In this document: in pieces, positions 8,358-16,644 of the stretch
How positions within the stretch are numbered: position 1 is the first letter of the stretch
How the letters are laid out: every line of letters begins with the position of its first letter
From: Tepidicaulis marinus
GTDB lineage: Bacteria > Pseudomonadota > Alphaproteobacteria > Parvibaculales > Parvibaculaceae
Direction: 5' to 3'
DNA: 64,000 bases
Assembly: GCF_000739695.1 (NCBI RefSeq)
Contig: NZ_BBIO01000012.1
Location: forward strand, 1 to 64,000
The notes under the pieces: generated by a model
The model's database searches: none
Seen by the model: only the letters and a program-made list of their open reading frames with translations
Told to the model about the DNA's origin: nothing
Translations under genes and position numbers: made by a program

Positions 8358-9131
8358 ATGGAAGAGGCCAAACTCAAACTCACGGATGTGCACAAACGCT
8401 TCGGCTCCAAGGTGGTGCTGAACGGCATCGATCTGGCCGTGCCGAAAGGCAAGTCCGTCGTGGTGATCGGCGGCTCGGGCACCGGCAAATCCGTCATGCT
8501 GAAAAGCGTGCTCGGCATCGTCAAACCCGACAGCGGCGCCATCGAAGTGGACGGCGAGGACATGCTGCGCGTGCCGGCCAAGCGCAAGGAAGAACTGCTG
8601 AAGAAATTCGGCATGCTCTTTCAGGGCGGCGCGCTTTTCGACAGTCTGCCGGTCTGGGAAAACGTCGGCTTCGGCCTTATTCAAGGCCAGAACATGCGCC
8701 GCAAGGAAGCCAAAGAAATCGCCATCGACACGCTCGCCAAAGTCGGCATGGGCGCGGAAGTGGGCGAGCTTTACCCGGCCGAACTTTCAGGGGGCATGCA
8801 AAAACGCGTCGGCCTTGCCCGCGCCATCGCCACGGAGCCTGAAATCATTTTCTTCGACGAGCCGACCACAGGCCTCGATCCGATTATGGCCGATGTCATC
8901 AACGATCTGATCATCGAGCGCGTGCAGGATCTCGGCGCGACGACGCTCTCCATCACCCATGACATGGCCAGCGCGCGCAAGATCGCCGACTACATCGCCA
9001 TGATCTACAAAGGTGAGATCATCTGGTACGGCAAGAAAGAAGATGTCGATCATAGCGGCAACGAATATGTGGATCAGTTCATCCATGGCCGCGCCGAAGG
9101 CCCCATTCAGATGGAAATCCTGAAGCCGTGA
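8358..9131 (+). CDS. mlaF: MlaF-family ABC ATPase
   Basis: 257-residue ATP-binding subunit partnering the MlaE-type permease. Walker A GGSGTGKS, the signature LSGGMQKRVGLARAI and Walker B IIFFDEPTTGLDP are all intact, followed by the switch histidine in SITHDM. I chose the ATG at 8358 because AAAAAAGGA lies just upstream; an ATG at 8325 would add 11 basic residues. It powers lipid movement from the cytoplasmic face. The following gene is radA, so the substrate-binding MCE protein must be encoded elsewhere if the system is complete. Confidence 0.92.
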   Translation: MEEAKLKLTDVHKRFGSKVVLNGIDLAVPKGKSVVVIGGSGTGKSVMLKSVLGIVKPDSGAIEVDGEDMLRVPAKRKEELLKKFGMLFQGGALFDSLPVWENVGFGLIQGQNMRRKEAKEIAIDTLAKVGMGAEVGELYPAELSGGMQKRVGLARAIATEPEIIFFDEPTTGLDPIMADVINDLIIERVQDLGATTLSITHDMASARKIADYIAMIYKGEIIWYGKKEDVDHSGNEYVDQFIHGRAEGPIQMEILKP

Positions 9132-9180
9132 GGCTGAATAAAGAGACGCGATGACGCAGTGCTGTTCCCAAATTAAAAAC

Positions 9181-9210
9181 TGTCACCCCGGGCCTCTCCC
9201 GGGGTCCATG
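9181..9210. repeat. REP-like palindrome between mlaF and radA
   Basis: TCACCCCGGG and CCCGGGGTCCA form a palindrome with a short loop. It is the same family as the copies at 58-85 and 13660-13690, in the opposite orientation. It may also act as a transcription or processing barrier after mlaF. Confidence 0.6.
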
Positions 9211-9261
9211 CAGCGGCCTTGCGCCCTGCCCCCGTTTTTCTTCCTGCAAGGGCACTGAGAC

Positions 9262-10644
9262 ATGGCGCGCGCCAAGACGCAATTCGTCTGTCAAAGCTGC
9301 GGCGCGGTTTATGCGCGCTGGGTGGGCCGCTGCGAAGCCTGCGGCGAATGGAACTCGATCTCCGAAGAGGTGCCCGAAACCTCCGGCGTCGCCGGCGGAC
9401 CGCCCGCCAAGGTTGGCGGCAAAAAGGGCCGGCAGATCAAACTCGTCGCCATGGACGGCGAGCTAACGGAAACACCGCGCCATCTTTCCGGCATCGAGGA
9501 ATTCGACCGGGTATGCGGCGGCGGCCTCGTGCCCGGCTCCGTTTTGCTGGTGGGCGGCGATCCGGGCATCGGTAAATCCACGCTTCTTCTGCAAGCCATG
9601 GCGGCTTTTGCCAAGCGCAAGCTCGAAGCGGTCTATATTTCCGGCGAGGAAGCGATCGATCAGGTGCGCATGCGCGCGCGCCGTCTCGGCCTTGCCGACA
9701 GCGCCGTGGCGCTCGGCGCGGAAACCAACCTCAAAGACATTATCGCAACGCTGGACGGCGAGGACCGGCCGGATGTGGTGGTGATCGATTCCATTCAGAC
9801 CATGTGGACGGACAGCCTCGAATCGGCGCCGGGCACGGTCGGCCAGGTACGCGCCTGCGCCCAGGAACTGGTGCGCTTCGGCAAGAAGTCGGGCGCGGCG
9901 GTGATCATTGTCGGCCATGTCACCAAGGACGGGCAGATCGCGGGCCCCCGCGTCATGGAGCACATGGTCGATACGGTGCTCTATTTCGAAGGCGAGCGCG
10001 GGCATCATTTCCGCATTCTGCGCGCGGTGAAAAACCGTTTCGGGCCGACGAACGAGATCGGCGTGTTCGAGATGGGTGAGCTTGGCCTTGCCGAGGTTTC
10101 CAACCCCTCCGCCCTTTTCCTCGGCGAGCGGGACCGGGAGACGAGCGGCACGGCGGTCTTTGCCGGGATCGAGGGCACGCGGCCCGTGCTCGTGGAACTT
10201 CAGGCGCTGGTCGCCGATAGCGGCCTCGGCAATCCGCGCCGCGCCGTGGTGGGCTGGGATTCGGGCCGTCTTTCCATGGTGCTGGCGGTGCTCGATGCGC
10301 GCTGCGGGCTTTCCTTGAGCGGCCAGGACGTCTATCTCAATGTGGCGGGGGGCCTGCGCATCGTGGAACCGGCAGCCGATCTTGCCGTCGCCGGGGCGCT
10401 AATTTCCTCGCTTTCCAATAAAACCATTCCCGCCGATACGGTGCTTTTCGGCGAGATCAGCCTGTCGGGCGCCGTGCGCCCGGTCAGCCAGACGGAAAGC
10501 CGCCTGAAGGAAGCGGCGAAACTTGGATTTAAACGGGCGATTTTACCCAAAAGCCCCTCCAGCCAGCGCCCGGACGCGCAGGGGCTGGAGATTTTCGAGA
10601 TCGCGGATCTTGGCGGGCTAATTGCACATCTATCGGTTTCATGA
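9262..10644 (+). CDS. radA: DNA repair protein RadA
   Basis: 460-residue RecA-like ATPase that promotes branch migration of recombination intermediates. An N-terminal four-cysteine zinc finger (CQSCGAVYARWVGRCEACGEW) is followed by Walker A GDPGIGKST near residue 98, the family-specific KNRFG motif (about residue 258) and a C-terminal Lon-protease-like domain that lacks catalytic residues, as usual for RadA. The length is typical. It lies upstream of cvpA and purF in the conserved alphaproteobacterial order. Confidence 0.97.
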   Translation: MARAKTQFVCQSCGAVYARWVGRCEACGEWNSISEEVPETSGVAGGPPAKVGGKKGRQIKLVAMDGELTETPRHLSGIEEFDRVCGGGLVPGSVLLVGGDPGIGKSTLLLQAMAAFAKRKLEAVYISGEEAIDQVRMRARRLGLADSAVALGAETNLKDIIATLDGEDRPDVVVIDSIQTMWTDSLESAPGTVGQVRACAQELVRFGKKSGAAVIIVGHVTKDGQIAGPRVMEHMVDTVLYFEGERGHHFRILRAVKNRFGPTNEIGVFEMGELGLAEVSNPSALFLGERDRETSGTAVFAGIEGTRPVLVELQALVADSGLGNPRRAVVGWDSGRLSMVLAVLDARCGLSLSGQDVYLNVAGGLRIVEPAADLAVAGALISSLSNKTIPADTVLFGEISLSGAVRPVSQTESRLKEAAKLGFKRAILPKSPSSQRPDAQGLEIFEIADLGGLIAHLSVS

Positions 10645-10691
10645 GCGCTTATGCCTCGTTATTGTGCCTTTAGGGGATAGGGGGAACCAAG

Positions 10692-11318
10692 GTGACCGTT
10701 TTCGATATTGGCATCATCGTTCTGGTGCTTCTCTCGGGCCTGCTGGCCACAGCGCGCGGCTTCGTGGCCGAAATGCTGTCAGTTCTCGCCTGGATCATCG
10801 GCCTTGTGGTGACGCTCTTCCTTTATCCTTACGTCTTTCCCATCGCGCAGGACTTTTTCAGCGCCGAATGGATTGCCGCCGTGGTGACCGCGGGCGGCAT
10901 CTTTACCGCGGTTTACCTTGTCGCCTCCATGTTCACCTATCGCTGGGCCTCGCGCATGCGGGCGGGCGAGCCGGGACCGCTCGACCGGGCGCTGGGGCTG
11001 ATTTTCGGGGCGGCACGCGGTTTAATCGTGATCGCGATCGCCTATCTCTTCTTTATCTGGCTAGTGCCGGACCGCTCCGAGCACCCAGAATGGCTGGCAA
11101 AAGCGCGCCTTACTCCCATTGTGGAGAGCACGGCGCTGGCGCTCGCCGATCTCATGCCGGACCGGGACGATGTGCGCCCCACCTTCGAGCGCGGGTCCCG
11201 ATCTGAGACAGATGGAGCGGCGCGACAATCAGACGCTGACACGAGCGATGGAAAAGGTTATAAGCCTAGCGAGCGACAGGGCCTCGATCAGTTGTTTGAC
11301 ACGACCGTCAACGAATAG
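10692..11318 (+). CDS. cvpA: CvpA family membrane protein
   Basis: 208-residue inner-membrane protein with four hydrophobic segments within residues 5-125, matching the colicin V production protein family. In E. coli cvpA lies directly upstream of purF, as here, and is linked to envelope homeostasis and biofilm formation. The C-terminal 70 residues are hydrophilic and probably cytoplasmic. A GTG start at 10692 follows a purine-rich GGGGGAACCAAG. The gene ends 26 bases before purF. Confidence 0.85.
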   Translation: MTVFDIGIIVLVLLSGLLATARGFVAEMLSVLAWIIGLVVTLFLYPYVFPIAQDFFSAEWIAAVVTAGGIFTAVYLVASMFTYRWASRMRAGEPGPLDRALGLIFGAARGLIVIAIAYLFFIWLVPDRSEHPEWLAKARLTPIVESTALALADLMPDRDDVRPTFERGSRSETDGAARQSDADTSDGKGYKPSERQGLDQLFDTTVNE

Positions 11319-11344
11319 AGGCCAAACGGCGATGCCCCAGAATA

Positions 11345-12892
11345 ATGGTTTCGATGCCCCGTACTGACGACGTACCAGAACAGTTGAGCCTGCCCTTCGC
11401 AGCCTCCTCTGCCGCCCCGGCCATCAGCGAGCCGACCTATATCCTCGATGATGAGCTTAATGCCGATAAACTGCGCGAAGAATGCGGGGTTTTCGGGATT
11501 TTCAACCATCCGGATGCCGCCGCGCTGACGACGCTGGGGCTGCATGCCTTGCAGCACCGCGGCCAGGAAGCGGCCGGGATCGTCTCTTATGACGGCAAGC
11601 AGTTTCATTCCGAGCGCCGCCTCGGGCTGGTGGGGGACCATTTCACCCGCCAATCCGTGATCGACCGGCTGACCGGCACTTCCGCCGTCGGCCATGTGCG
11701 CTATTCGACTCAAGGCGAGACGCTGCTGCGCAACGTGCAGCCGCTCTTCGCGGACCTGTGGGGCGGCGGCTTTGCCGTGGCACATAACGGAAATTTGACC
11801 AACGCGGTCACGCTGCGCAACGAGCTGGTGCGCCAGGGCGCGATCTTCCAGTCCACCTCGGACACGGAAGTCATTCTCCAGCATGTCGCCCGCTCCTCCG
11901 GCGCGCATGTCATGGACCGCTTCATCGACGCGCTGCAGCAGGTGGAAGGCGCTTATGCGCTGGTCGCGCTGACCAACAAGAAGCTGATCGGCGCGCGCGA
12001 CCCGCTCGGCATCCGCCCGCTTATTCTGGGCGAATTGCACGGCGCGCCGATTCTGTGTTCGGAAACCGTGGCGCTCGACATTATCGGCGCGAAATTCGTG
12101 CGGGAAATCGAGCCCGGCGAAGTGGTGGTCTGCACCAAGGACGGGATCGAGAGCCTTCATCCTTTCCCCAACGCCCATTCGCGCCCCTGCGTTTTCGAAT
12201 TCATCTATTTCGCCCGCCCCGACAGCGTGATCGGGGGCAAGAGCGTTTACGACGTGCGCAAGAAGATGGGGCACGAGCTCGCCCGCGAATCCCACGTGCC
12301 CTCCGACATGGTCATTCCGGTGCCCGACAGCGGCGTGCCGGCAGCGATCGGCTACGGGCTGGAAGCGGGCGTTCCCTTCGAGCTCGGCATCATCCGCAAC
12401 CATTATGTGGGCCGCACCTTCATCGAGCCTTCCCAGCACATACGCGCGCTGGGCGTGAAGCTGAAGCACAATGCCAACCGCGCTCTCGTCGAGGGCAAGC
12501 GCATCGTGCTTGTCGATGACAGCATCGTGCGCGGCACAACCTCGGTGAAGATCGTGAAGATGATGTACGAGGCCGGCGCCAAGGAAGTGCATATGCGCAT
12601 CGCCAGCCCGCCCATCACGCATCCGGATTTCTACGGCATCGACACGCCGAACAAAGAGCAGCTTCTCGCGGCCAATTACGACGTGGAAGGCATGCGCAAA
12701 TATATCGGCGTCGATACGCTGGCCTTCATTTCCGTTCCCGGCCTCTACCGGGCAATGGGCTATGAGTACCGCGACGAAGATGCGCCCCAGCTCACCGATC
12801 ACTGCTTCACCGGCTGCTACCCGACGAAGCTGACCGATCTGACCGGCTCCAAACGGTCCGACCAATTGTCCCTTCTGGCGGAAATAGCCTAA
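11345..12892 (+). CDS. purF: Amidophosphoribosyltransferase
   Basis: First committed enzyme of purine synthesis: it makes phosphoribosylamine from PRPP and glutamine. The N-terminal glutamine amidotransferase domain has its catalytic cysteine in EECGVFGIF after a propeptide of about 40 residues that is probably removed. The PRPP-binding motif IVLVDDSIVRGTTS is in the C-terminal half. The cysteines in the C-terminal domain fit the Fe-S-containing Bacillus-type PurF class. Length is 515 residues. An ATG nine bases later is an alternative start. Confidence 0.96.
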   Translation: MVSMPRTDDVPEQLSLPFAASSAAPAISEPTYILDDELNADKLREECGVFGIFNHPDAAALTTLGLHALQHRGQEAAGIVSYDGKQFHSERRLGLVGDHFTRQSVIDRLTGTSAVGHVRYSTQGETLLRNVQPLFADLWGGGFAVAHNGNLTNAVTLRNELVRQGAIFQSTSDTEVILQHVARSSGAHVMDRFIDALQQVEGAYALVALTNKKLIGARDPLGIRPLILGELHGAPILCSETVALDIIGAKFVREIEPGEVVVCTKDGIESLHPFPNAHSRPCVFEFIYFARPDSVIGGKSVYDVRKKMGHELARESHVPSDMVIPVPDSGVPAAIGYGLEAGVPFELGIIRNHYVGRTFIEPSQHIRALGVKLKHNANRALVEGKRIVLVDDSIVRGTTSVKIVKMMYEAGAKEVHMRIASPPITHPDFYGIDTPNKEQLLAANYDVEGMRKYIGVDTLAFISVPGLYRAMGYEYRDEDAPQLTDHCFTGCYPTKLTDLTGSKRSDQLSLLAEIA

Positions 12893-12922
12893 GGCCCCTT
12901 CCGCCCCTTTTAGAGAGTTGCC

Positions 12923-13636
12923 ATGACCGGCCGACTGGAAAACAGGCTTGCCTTGATTACGGGCGCCTCGCGCGGCATTGGGCGCGCCGTGGCGCTGGCC
13001 ATGGCGGCGGAAGGCGCGCATGTCATTCTGGTTGCCCGCACGGTGGGCGCGCTTGAAGAAGTGGATGACGAGATTCAGAAGATCGGCGGCAAGGCGACGC
13101 TGGTGCCGCTCGATCTGAAAGACCTCGATGCCATCGACCGGCTGGGCGGCATGATCTATGAGCGTTGGGGCAAGCTCGACATTCTGGTCGGCAATGCGGG
13201 GCTCCTGGGTGTGCTCACGCCGGTCGGCCATATCGAGCCGAAGGAATGGGAGCAGGTGCTCACCATCAATGTGACGGCGAATTACCGCCTGATCCGCTCG
13301 CTCGATCCCTTGCTGCGCCGCTCCGATGCAGGCCGCGCGATTTTCGTAACCTCCGGCGCCGCCGATAAATGCCGCCCGTTCTGGGGCATCTATTCGGCGA
13401 CCAAAGCCGCGCTCAACGCCCTCGTCAAAACCTGGGCCCATGAAAACGAGAAGACCGCCATGCGGATCAATCTCGTCAGCCCCGGCCCCGTGGCGACCGC
13501 CATGCGCGCGAAAGCCATGCCGGGCGAAGACCCCTCCACCCTGCCCCGTCCGGCGGAACTTGCCCCGCTCTTTCTCCAGCTTGCCTCGCCCGATTATCAA
13601 AAGACCGGCGAGGTCGTGGCCTTCGAGCGGCGCTAG
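12923..13636 (+). CDS. SDR family oxidoreductase
   Basis: 237-residue short-chain dehydrogenase/reductase with a Rossmann fold. The cofactor motif TGASRGIG is at residues 14-21, the NAG motif (GNAGLLG) is present, and the catalytic YxxxK occurs as YSATK near residue 155, with an upstream serine in VTSGAA. The substrate is unknown. A gene of this family regularly follows purF in alphaproteobacteria. It ends with REP-like repeats downstream. Confidence 0.88.
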   Translation: MTGRLENRLALITGASRGIGRAVALAMAAEGAHVILVARTVGALEEVDDEIQKIGGKATLVPLDLKDLDAIDRLGGMIYERWGKLDILVGNAGLLGVLTPVGHIEPKEWEQVLTINVTANYRLIRSLDPLLRRSDAGRAIFVTSGAADKCRPFWGIYSATKAALNALVKTWAHENEKTAMRINLVSPGPVATAMRAKAMPGEDPSTLPRPAELAPLFLQLASPDYQKTGEVVAFERR

Positions 13637-13659
13637 TTTTCTCTGCTTTATTGATTGCC

Positions 13660-13763
13660 GCATGGACCCCGGGTCAAGCCCGGGGTGAAAGTTGCGGTAA
13701 ATGGCACTCGCGTTGCAAAACATGAGGCCGTCATCCCGGCCTCCGAGCCGGGATCCAGGCAGC
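13660..13763. repeat. Two REP-like palindromes
   Basis: A palindrome with arms GGACCCCGGG and CCCGGGGTGA at 13660-13690 is followed by a second one with arms TCATCCCGGC and GCCGGGATCC at 13730-13763. The first shares its core with the copies at 58-85 and 9181-9210. They occupy the gap between the SDR gene and the ArsR gene. Confidence 0.6.
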
Positions 13764-13832
13764 TTTCCGAGAAAATTCCCTATCCCTTTCAGTGTCTTGG
13801 CGAAATGTTGCATCCCGCAACCGCTGGGGCTC

Positions 13833-13878
13833 TTGACATTCTGCCGCTTCGCCTCAACACTTAACCTTATGGTTAAGT
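13833..13878 (+). promoter_or_regulatory. Promoter and operator of the ArsR gene
   Basis: TTGACA (13833-13838) and AACACT (13856-13861) are 17 bases apart. A perfect 8-bp inverted repeat, ACTTAACC (13859-13866) and GGTTAAGT (13871-13878), overlaps both the -10 and the ATG at 13869. Transcription would start at about 13868, so the mRNA would have no leader; no ribosome binding site is visible. A bound ArsR dimer would block its own promoter. Confidence 0.5.
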
Positions 13879-14306
13879 ATGACGATACCGCATTGGACCG
13901 CACTTTCGCCGCGCTCGCCGACCCGACCCGGCGTGCGCTGCTTGCCCGGCTGGAGGAAGCGGACGCGCCCCTCTCGGTCAGCGATCTTGCTCGGCCGTTC
14001 GACATGTCTCTGCCCGCCGTGATGAAGCATCTCAACGTGCTCACCGAGGCGGGGCTGGTCAGCCGTAACAAGAGCGGCCGGATCGTTTCTTGTGAACTTC
14101 AAGCGGGCCCCATGGAGGATGCCATGGACTGGCTCACCCGTTATGCGCGCTTCTGGTCCGACGGACTGGACCGCCTCACCGCTTTTGTGGAGACCGACAC
14201 CCCATGTCCACCCAGCAACACACCAAACCGAGCCTCACGCTCAAAAGGCGCATCAAAGCCTCGCCGGAAAAAATCTTCGCCGCCTGGACCGAGCCGCAAA
14301 AAATGA
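13869..14306 (+). CDS. ArsR family transcriptional regulator (extended C-terminus)
   Basis: Winged-helix repressor of the ArsR/SmtB superfamily. The segment LDRTFAALADPTRRALLARL and the recognition helix region LSVSDLARPFDMSLPAVMKHLNVL are typical. No metal-binding cysteine pair is present, so it is of the non-metal type commonly paired with SRPBCC genes. The last 35-40 residues, rich in Pro, Ser, Arg and Lys, are read out of frame from the first 103 bases of the next gene; a related ArsR at 28897-29229 stops before such a tail. The start at 13869 lies inside the operator and lacks a ribosome binding site. Confidence 0.85.
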   Translation: MVKYDDTALDRTFAALADPTRRALLARLEEADAPLSVSDLARPFDMSLPAVMKHLNVLTEAGLVSRNKSGRIVSCELQAGPMEDAMDWLTRYARFWSDGLDRLTAFVETDTPCPPSNTPNRASRSKGASKPRRKKSSPPGPSRKK

Positions 14307-14644
14307 TGATGTGGTTCGGCCCGGAGAATGTGGAAACCAAGGAAGTCGATGCGGATGTGCGCATCGGCGGACGCTTCCGCGTGAAGATGCTGGAAAATAC
14401 CGGCGACTGGCACGAAGTCTCGGGCGTTTACAAAGAGATCGTGGAGAACGCCAAGCTCGTGTTCTCCTGGGCCTGGATCACGACGCCCGAACGCGAAAGC
14501 CAGGTCACCGTCACGCTGAAGCCCGATGGGGAACAAACGATCCTCACCCTGCATCACGAACAACTCTTCGATGAAACCTCGCGCGACGGCCACATCCATG
14601 GCTGGACGGGATCTCTGGACAAACTGGAAGCCCTCTTCGCCTGA
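14204..14644 (+). CDS. SRPBCC (AHSA1-type) protein
   Basis: 146-residue START/SRPBCC-fold protein, which forms a hydrophobic ligand-binding cavity. The region RIKASPEKIFAAWTEPQKMM and the later GGRFRVKM are typical of the AHSA1 subgroup (Aha1 C-terminal-like). Members are often paired with ArsR regulators as here; the ligand is unknown. The start overlaps the ArsR gene by 103 bases. The next gene starts 29 bases downstream, so the two are probably cotranscribed. Confidence 0.85.
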   Translation: MSTQQHTKPSLTLKRRIKASPEKIFAAWTEPQKMMMWFGPENVETKEVDADVRIGGRFRVKMLENTGDWHEVSGVYKEIVENAKLVFSWAWITTPERESQVTVTLKPDGEQTILTLHHEQLFDETSRDGHIHGWTGSLDKLEALFA

Positions 14645-14673
14645 TCCTTACCCGACTGAAAGGGAGAACTCCG

Positions 14674-15396
14674 ATGGTACAGCATGCAACGGGAACACCG
14701 GCCGAATGGCTTAAAGCCCGCAAGGCCCTGCTCGAGCGCGAAAAACAATTCTCGCGCCTGCGCGATGAAATCGCCGAAGAGCGCCGCGCCCTGCCTTGGG
14801 TAAAGGTTGAAAAGCCTTACGTCTTCGACACGCAAGCGGGCAAGAAAACGCTGGGCGAGCTTTTCGGCAAGAACAGCCAGCTCATCATCTATCACTTCAT
14901 GCTTGCGCCGGGCTGGGAGGCGGGCTGCAGCGGCTGTTCGTTTCTGGCCGATCACTTTGACAGCGCCAACCAGCACATCAAGCATCACGATGTGACGCTG
15001 ATGGCCGTTTCCCGCGCGCCGCTGGGTGAAATCGAAGCCTATAAGAAACGCATGGGCTGGCAATTCGACTGGGCTTCATCGAATGGCAGCGATTTCAATT
15101 ACGATTTTCATGTCTCTTTCCGCAAGGAAGACGTGGAAGCGGGCCGGGCAACTTACAATTTCGCGCCCGCCAGCGAAAACCCCGGTGAGGAAGCGCCCGG
15201 CTTCAGCGCCTTCTACCGGGATGAAAACGGCGATGTGTTCCACACCTATTCCTCCTATGCGCGCGGCAATGAAGAAGTGATTGGCGCTTATATGCTGCTC
15301 GATTTCGCACCCAAAGGGCGGAACGAGACCGAGATCATGGATTGGATGCGCCGGCACGACGAATACGAAGACGCCCCCGCCCGCAAAAGCGCGTAA
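14674..15396 (+). CDS. DUF899 family thioredoxin-like protein
   Basis: 240-residue protein of the DUF899 family, predicted to have a thioredoxin-like fold. A CxxC pair lies in AGCSGCSFLADHF near residue 92, and the family segment PWVKVEKPYVFDT precedes it. The catalytic role is not established. A clear AAGGGAGAA ribosome binding site precedes the ATG. It ends the ArsR-SRPBCC-DUF899 transcript, as shown by the strong terminator downstream. Confidence 0.82.
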   Translation: MVQHATGTPAEWLKARKALLEREKQFSRLRDEIAEERRALPWVKVEKPYVFDTQAGKKTLGELFGKNSQLIIYHFMLAPGWEAGCSGCSFLADHFDSANQHIKHHDVTLMAVSRAPLGEIEAYKKRMGWQFDWASSNGSDFNYDFHVSFRKEDVEAGRATYNFAPASENPGEEAPGFSAFYRDENGDVFHTYSSYARGNEEVIGAYMLLDFAPKGRNETEIMDWMRRHDEYEDAPARKSA

Positions 15397-15433
15397 CGAC
15401 CGGGCCGCACCAGACGCGGCAAGGCTCTTGATG

Positions 15434-15473
15434 CCGGTGTCCTCTTTCCCCTCAAGAGGACACCGGTCCTTTT
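15434..15473 (+). terminator. Strong terminator after the DUF899 gene
   Basis: A perfect 13-bp stem, CCGGTGTCCTCTT (15434-15446) with AAGAGGACACCGG (15454-15466), has a 7-base loop and is followed by TCCTTTT. It marks the end of the ArsR-led operon. Confidence 0.92.
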
Positions 15474-15499
15474 AAACATTTTCCGGAAGGAAAACGAAA

Positions 15500-15943
15500 A
15501 TGGCTGATGCTGCTTTGAAACTGACGGAAGAAGACGCCATCCGCGCGCTTATCGATGACTGGATAAAGGCCGCCAAAGCCGGTGATGTCGGCAAGATCAT
15601 GACGTTATACACGCCCGATATCCGCGCCTTCGATGCCATTTCCAAGCTCGAGTTCAAAGGCTTGGAGGCTTACCGCACGCATTGGAAAATGTGCATGGAG
15701 ATGATGCCGGGCAGCGAGATGATCATGGATCTGCATGACCTTGAAATCGAACAGAGCGGCGAGCTTGCGTTCGCGCACTACCTATCGCTTTGCGGCGGCA
15801 CGGACGAAAAGGGCGAGACGCAGACAGGCTGGATGCGTGCCACCGTTTGCTGCCGCAAGACGGCGGAGGGTTGGAAAATTTCCCATGAGCATTATTCCTC
15901 GCCTTTCGATCCGGAAACGATGCAGATCATCAACGCTCGCTAA
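15500..15943 (+). CDS. SnoaL/NTF2-like protein
   Basis: 147-residue protein with the NTF2-like (ketosteroid isomerase/SnoaL) fold. The N-terminal EEDAIRALIDDWIKAAKAGD and the central DIRAFDAISKLEFKG are typical, as is the closing WKISHEHYSSPF. The fold forms a cone-shaped pocket; enzyme activity cannot be inferred. A GGAAGG element precedes the ATG. It is flanked by hairpin terminators on both sides and so is probably transcribed alone. Confidence 0.82.
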   Translation: MADAALKLTEEDAIRALIDDWIKAAKAGDVGKIMTLYTPDIRAFDAISKLEFKGLEAYRTHWKMCMEMMPGSEMIMDLHDLEIEQSGELAFAHYLSLCGGTDEKGETQTGWMRATVCCRKTAEGWKISHEHYSSPFDPETMQIINAR

Positions 15944-15949
15944 AACCTT

Positions 15950-15983
15950 AAGAAATGAGCGGGCAAGGCCCCGCCCATTTCTT
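15950..15983 (+). terminator. Terminator after the SnoaL-like gene
   Basis: AAGAAATGAGCGGG (15950-15963) pairs with CCCGCCCATTTCTT (15970-15983) with one mismatch and a 6-base loop. It starts seven bases after the stop codon. It also contains the earlier in-frame ATG of the following gene, which argues against that start. Confidence 0.75.
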
Positions 15984-16008
15984 CCATCAATTCCAGGAGT
16001 GGTACGAA

Positions 16009-16494
16009 ATGGCAGAAAGAAACCGTGCGTCTATCCCCGTGCCGCGCATTGAAGAATTGGCAGCAAGCCGCATTGCCGGTATCGACCGGCACTACCGGGA
16101 CGGCGACATGAGCGGTATCCCGGCCCAATGGGGCGAACTTGGCGCCCATGGCGATGTGCCCGGCAAAAAGGGCGATGCGCATTACGGCATCTGCCACGGC
16201 CTGAAGGGCGAAGGGATGCACTATCTATGCGGCGTCGAGATAGCGGCGGGAAGCAAGCTGCCCTTTCCCGGCTGGGAGGAGGTCAACCTTCCTGCAAGCA
16301 AATACGCCGTCTTCGAACATCAGGGCAGCGCCGCCGGTCTCCACCAGACGATCCACGCCATTTGGGAAAACTGGCTGCCGCATTCCGGCCTTTCCTTTGC
16401 CGATGAATATGATCTTTTCTTTGAAAAATACGGGCCCGATTTCGATGCCGCTACGGGGACAGGCCGCATCGAGATATGGATACCGCTCATCTGA
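16009..16494 (+). CDS. GyrI-like small-molecule-binding protein
   Basis: 161-residue protein resembling the GyrI/AraC effector-binding domain, a fold that binds small hydrophobic or cationic ligands. Recognisable features are RIEELAASRIAGIDRHY at the start, the central YAVFEHQGSAAGLHQTI and the end GRIEIWIPL. It has no DNA-binding domain. I chose the ATG at 16009 because AGGAG lies at 15995-15999; the upstream frame from 15955 falls inside a terminator hairpin. Confidence 0.8.
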   Translation: MAERNRASIPVPRIEELAASRIAGIDRHYRDGDMSGIPAQWGELGAHGDVPGKKGDAHYGICHGLKGEGMHYLCGVEIAAGSKLPFPGWEEVNLPASKYAVFEHQGSAAGLHQTIHAIWENWLPHSGLSFADEYDLFFEKYGPDFDAATGTGRIEIWIPLI

Positions 16495-16644
16495 AAAGCC
16501 GCATGTGCATTGGGCGCTCTTCTCCGGGGCTTGAAACTCCGCGCCCGAAGCGCTATTTCCTAAGCTCTTCCAAATGGAGGCTTGGAACCGATGCGTCACT
16601 AACCCGTCAGAACTGGTTTTCTTACCTTTTGTCGGGATATAGCC

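Noticed and set aside
11288-14071. A 927-codon open frame on the minus strand opposite purF and the SDR gene
   Set aside because: It is a shadow of conserved plus-strand genes, and its composition (His, Arg, Gly rich) is typical of antisense translation.
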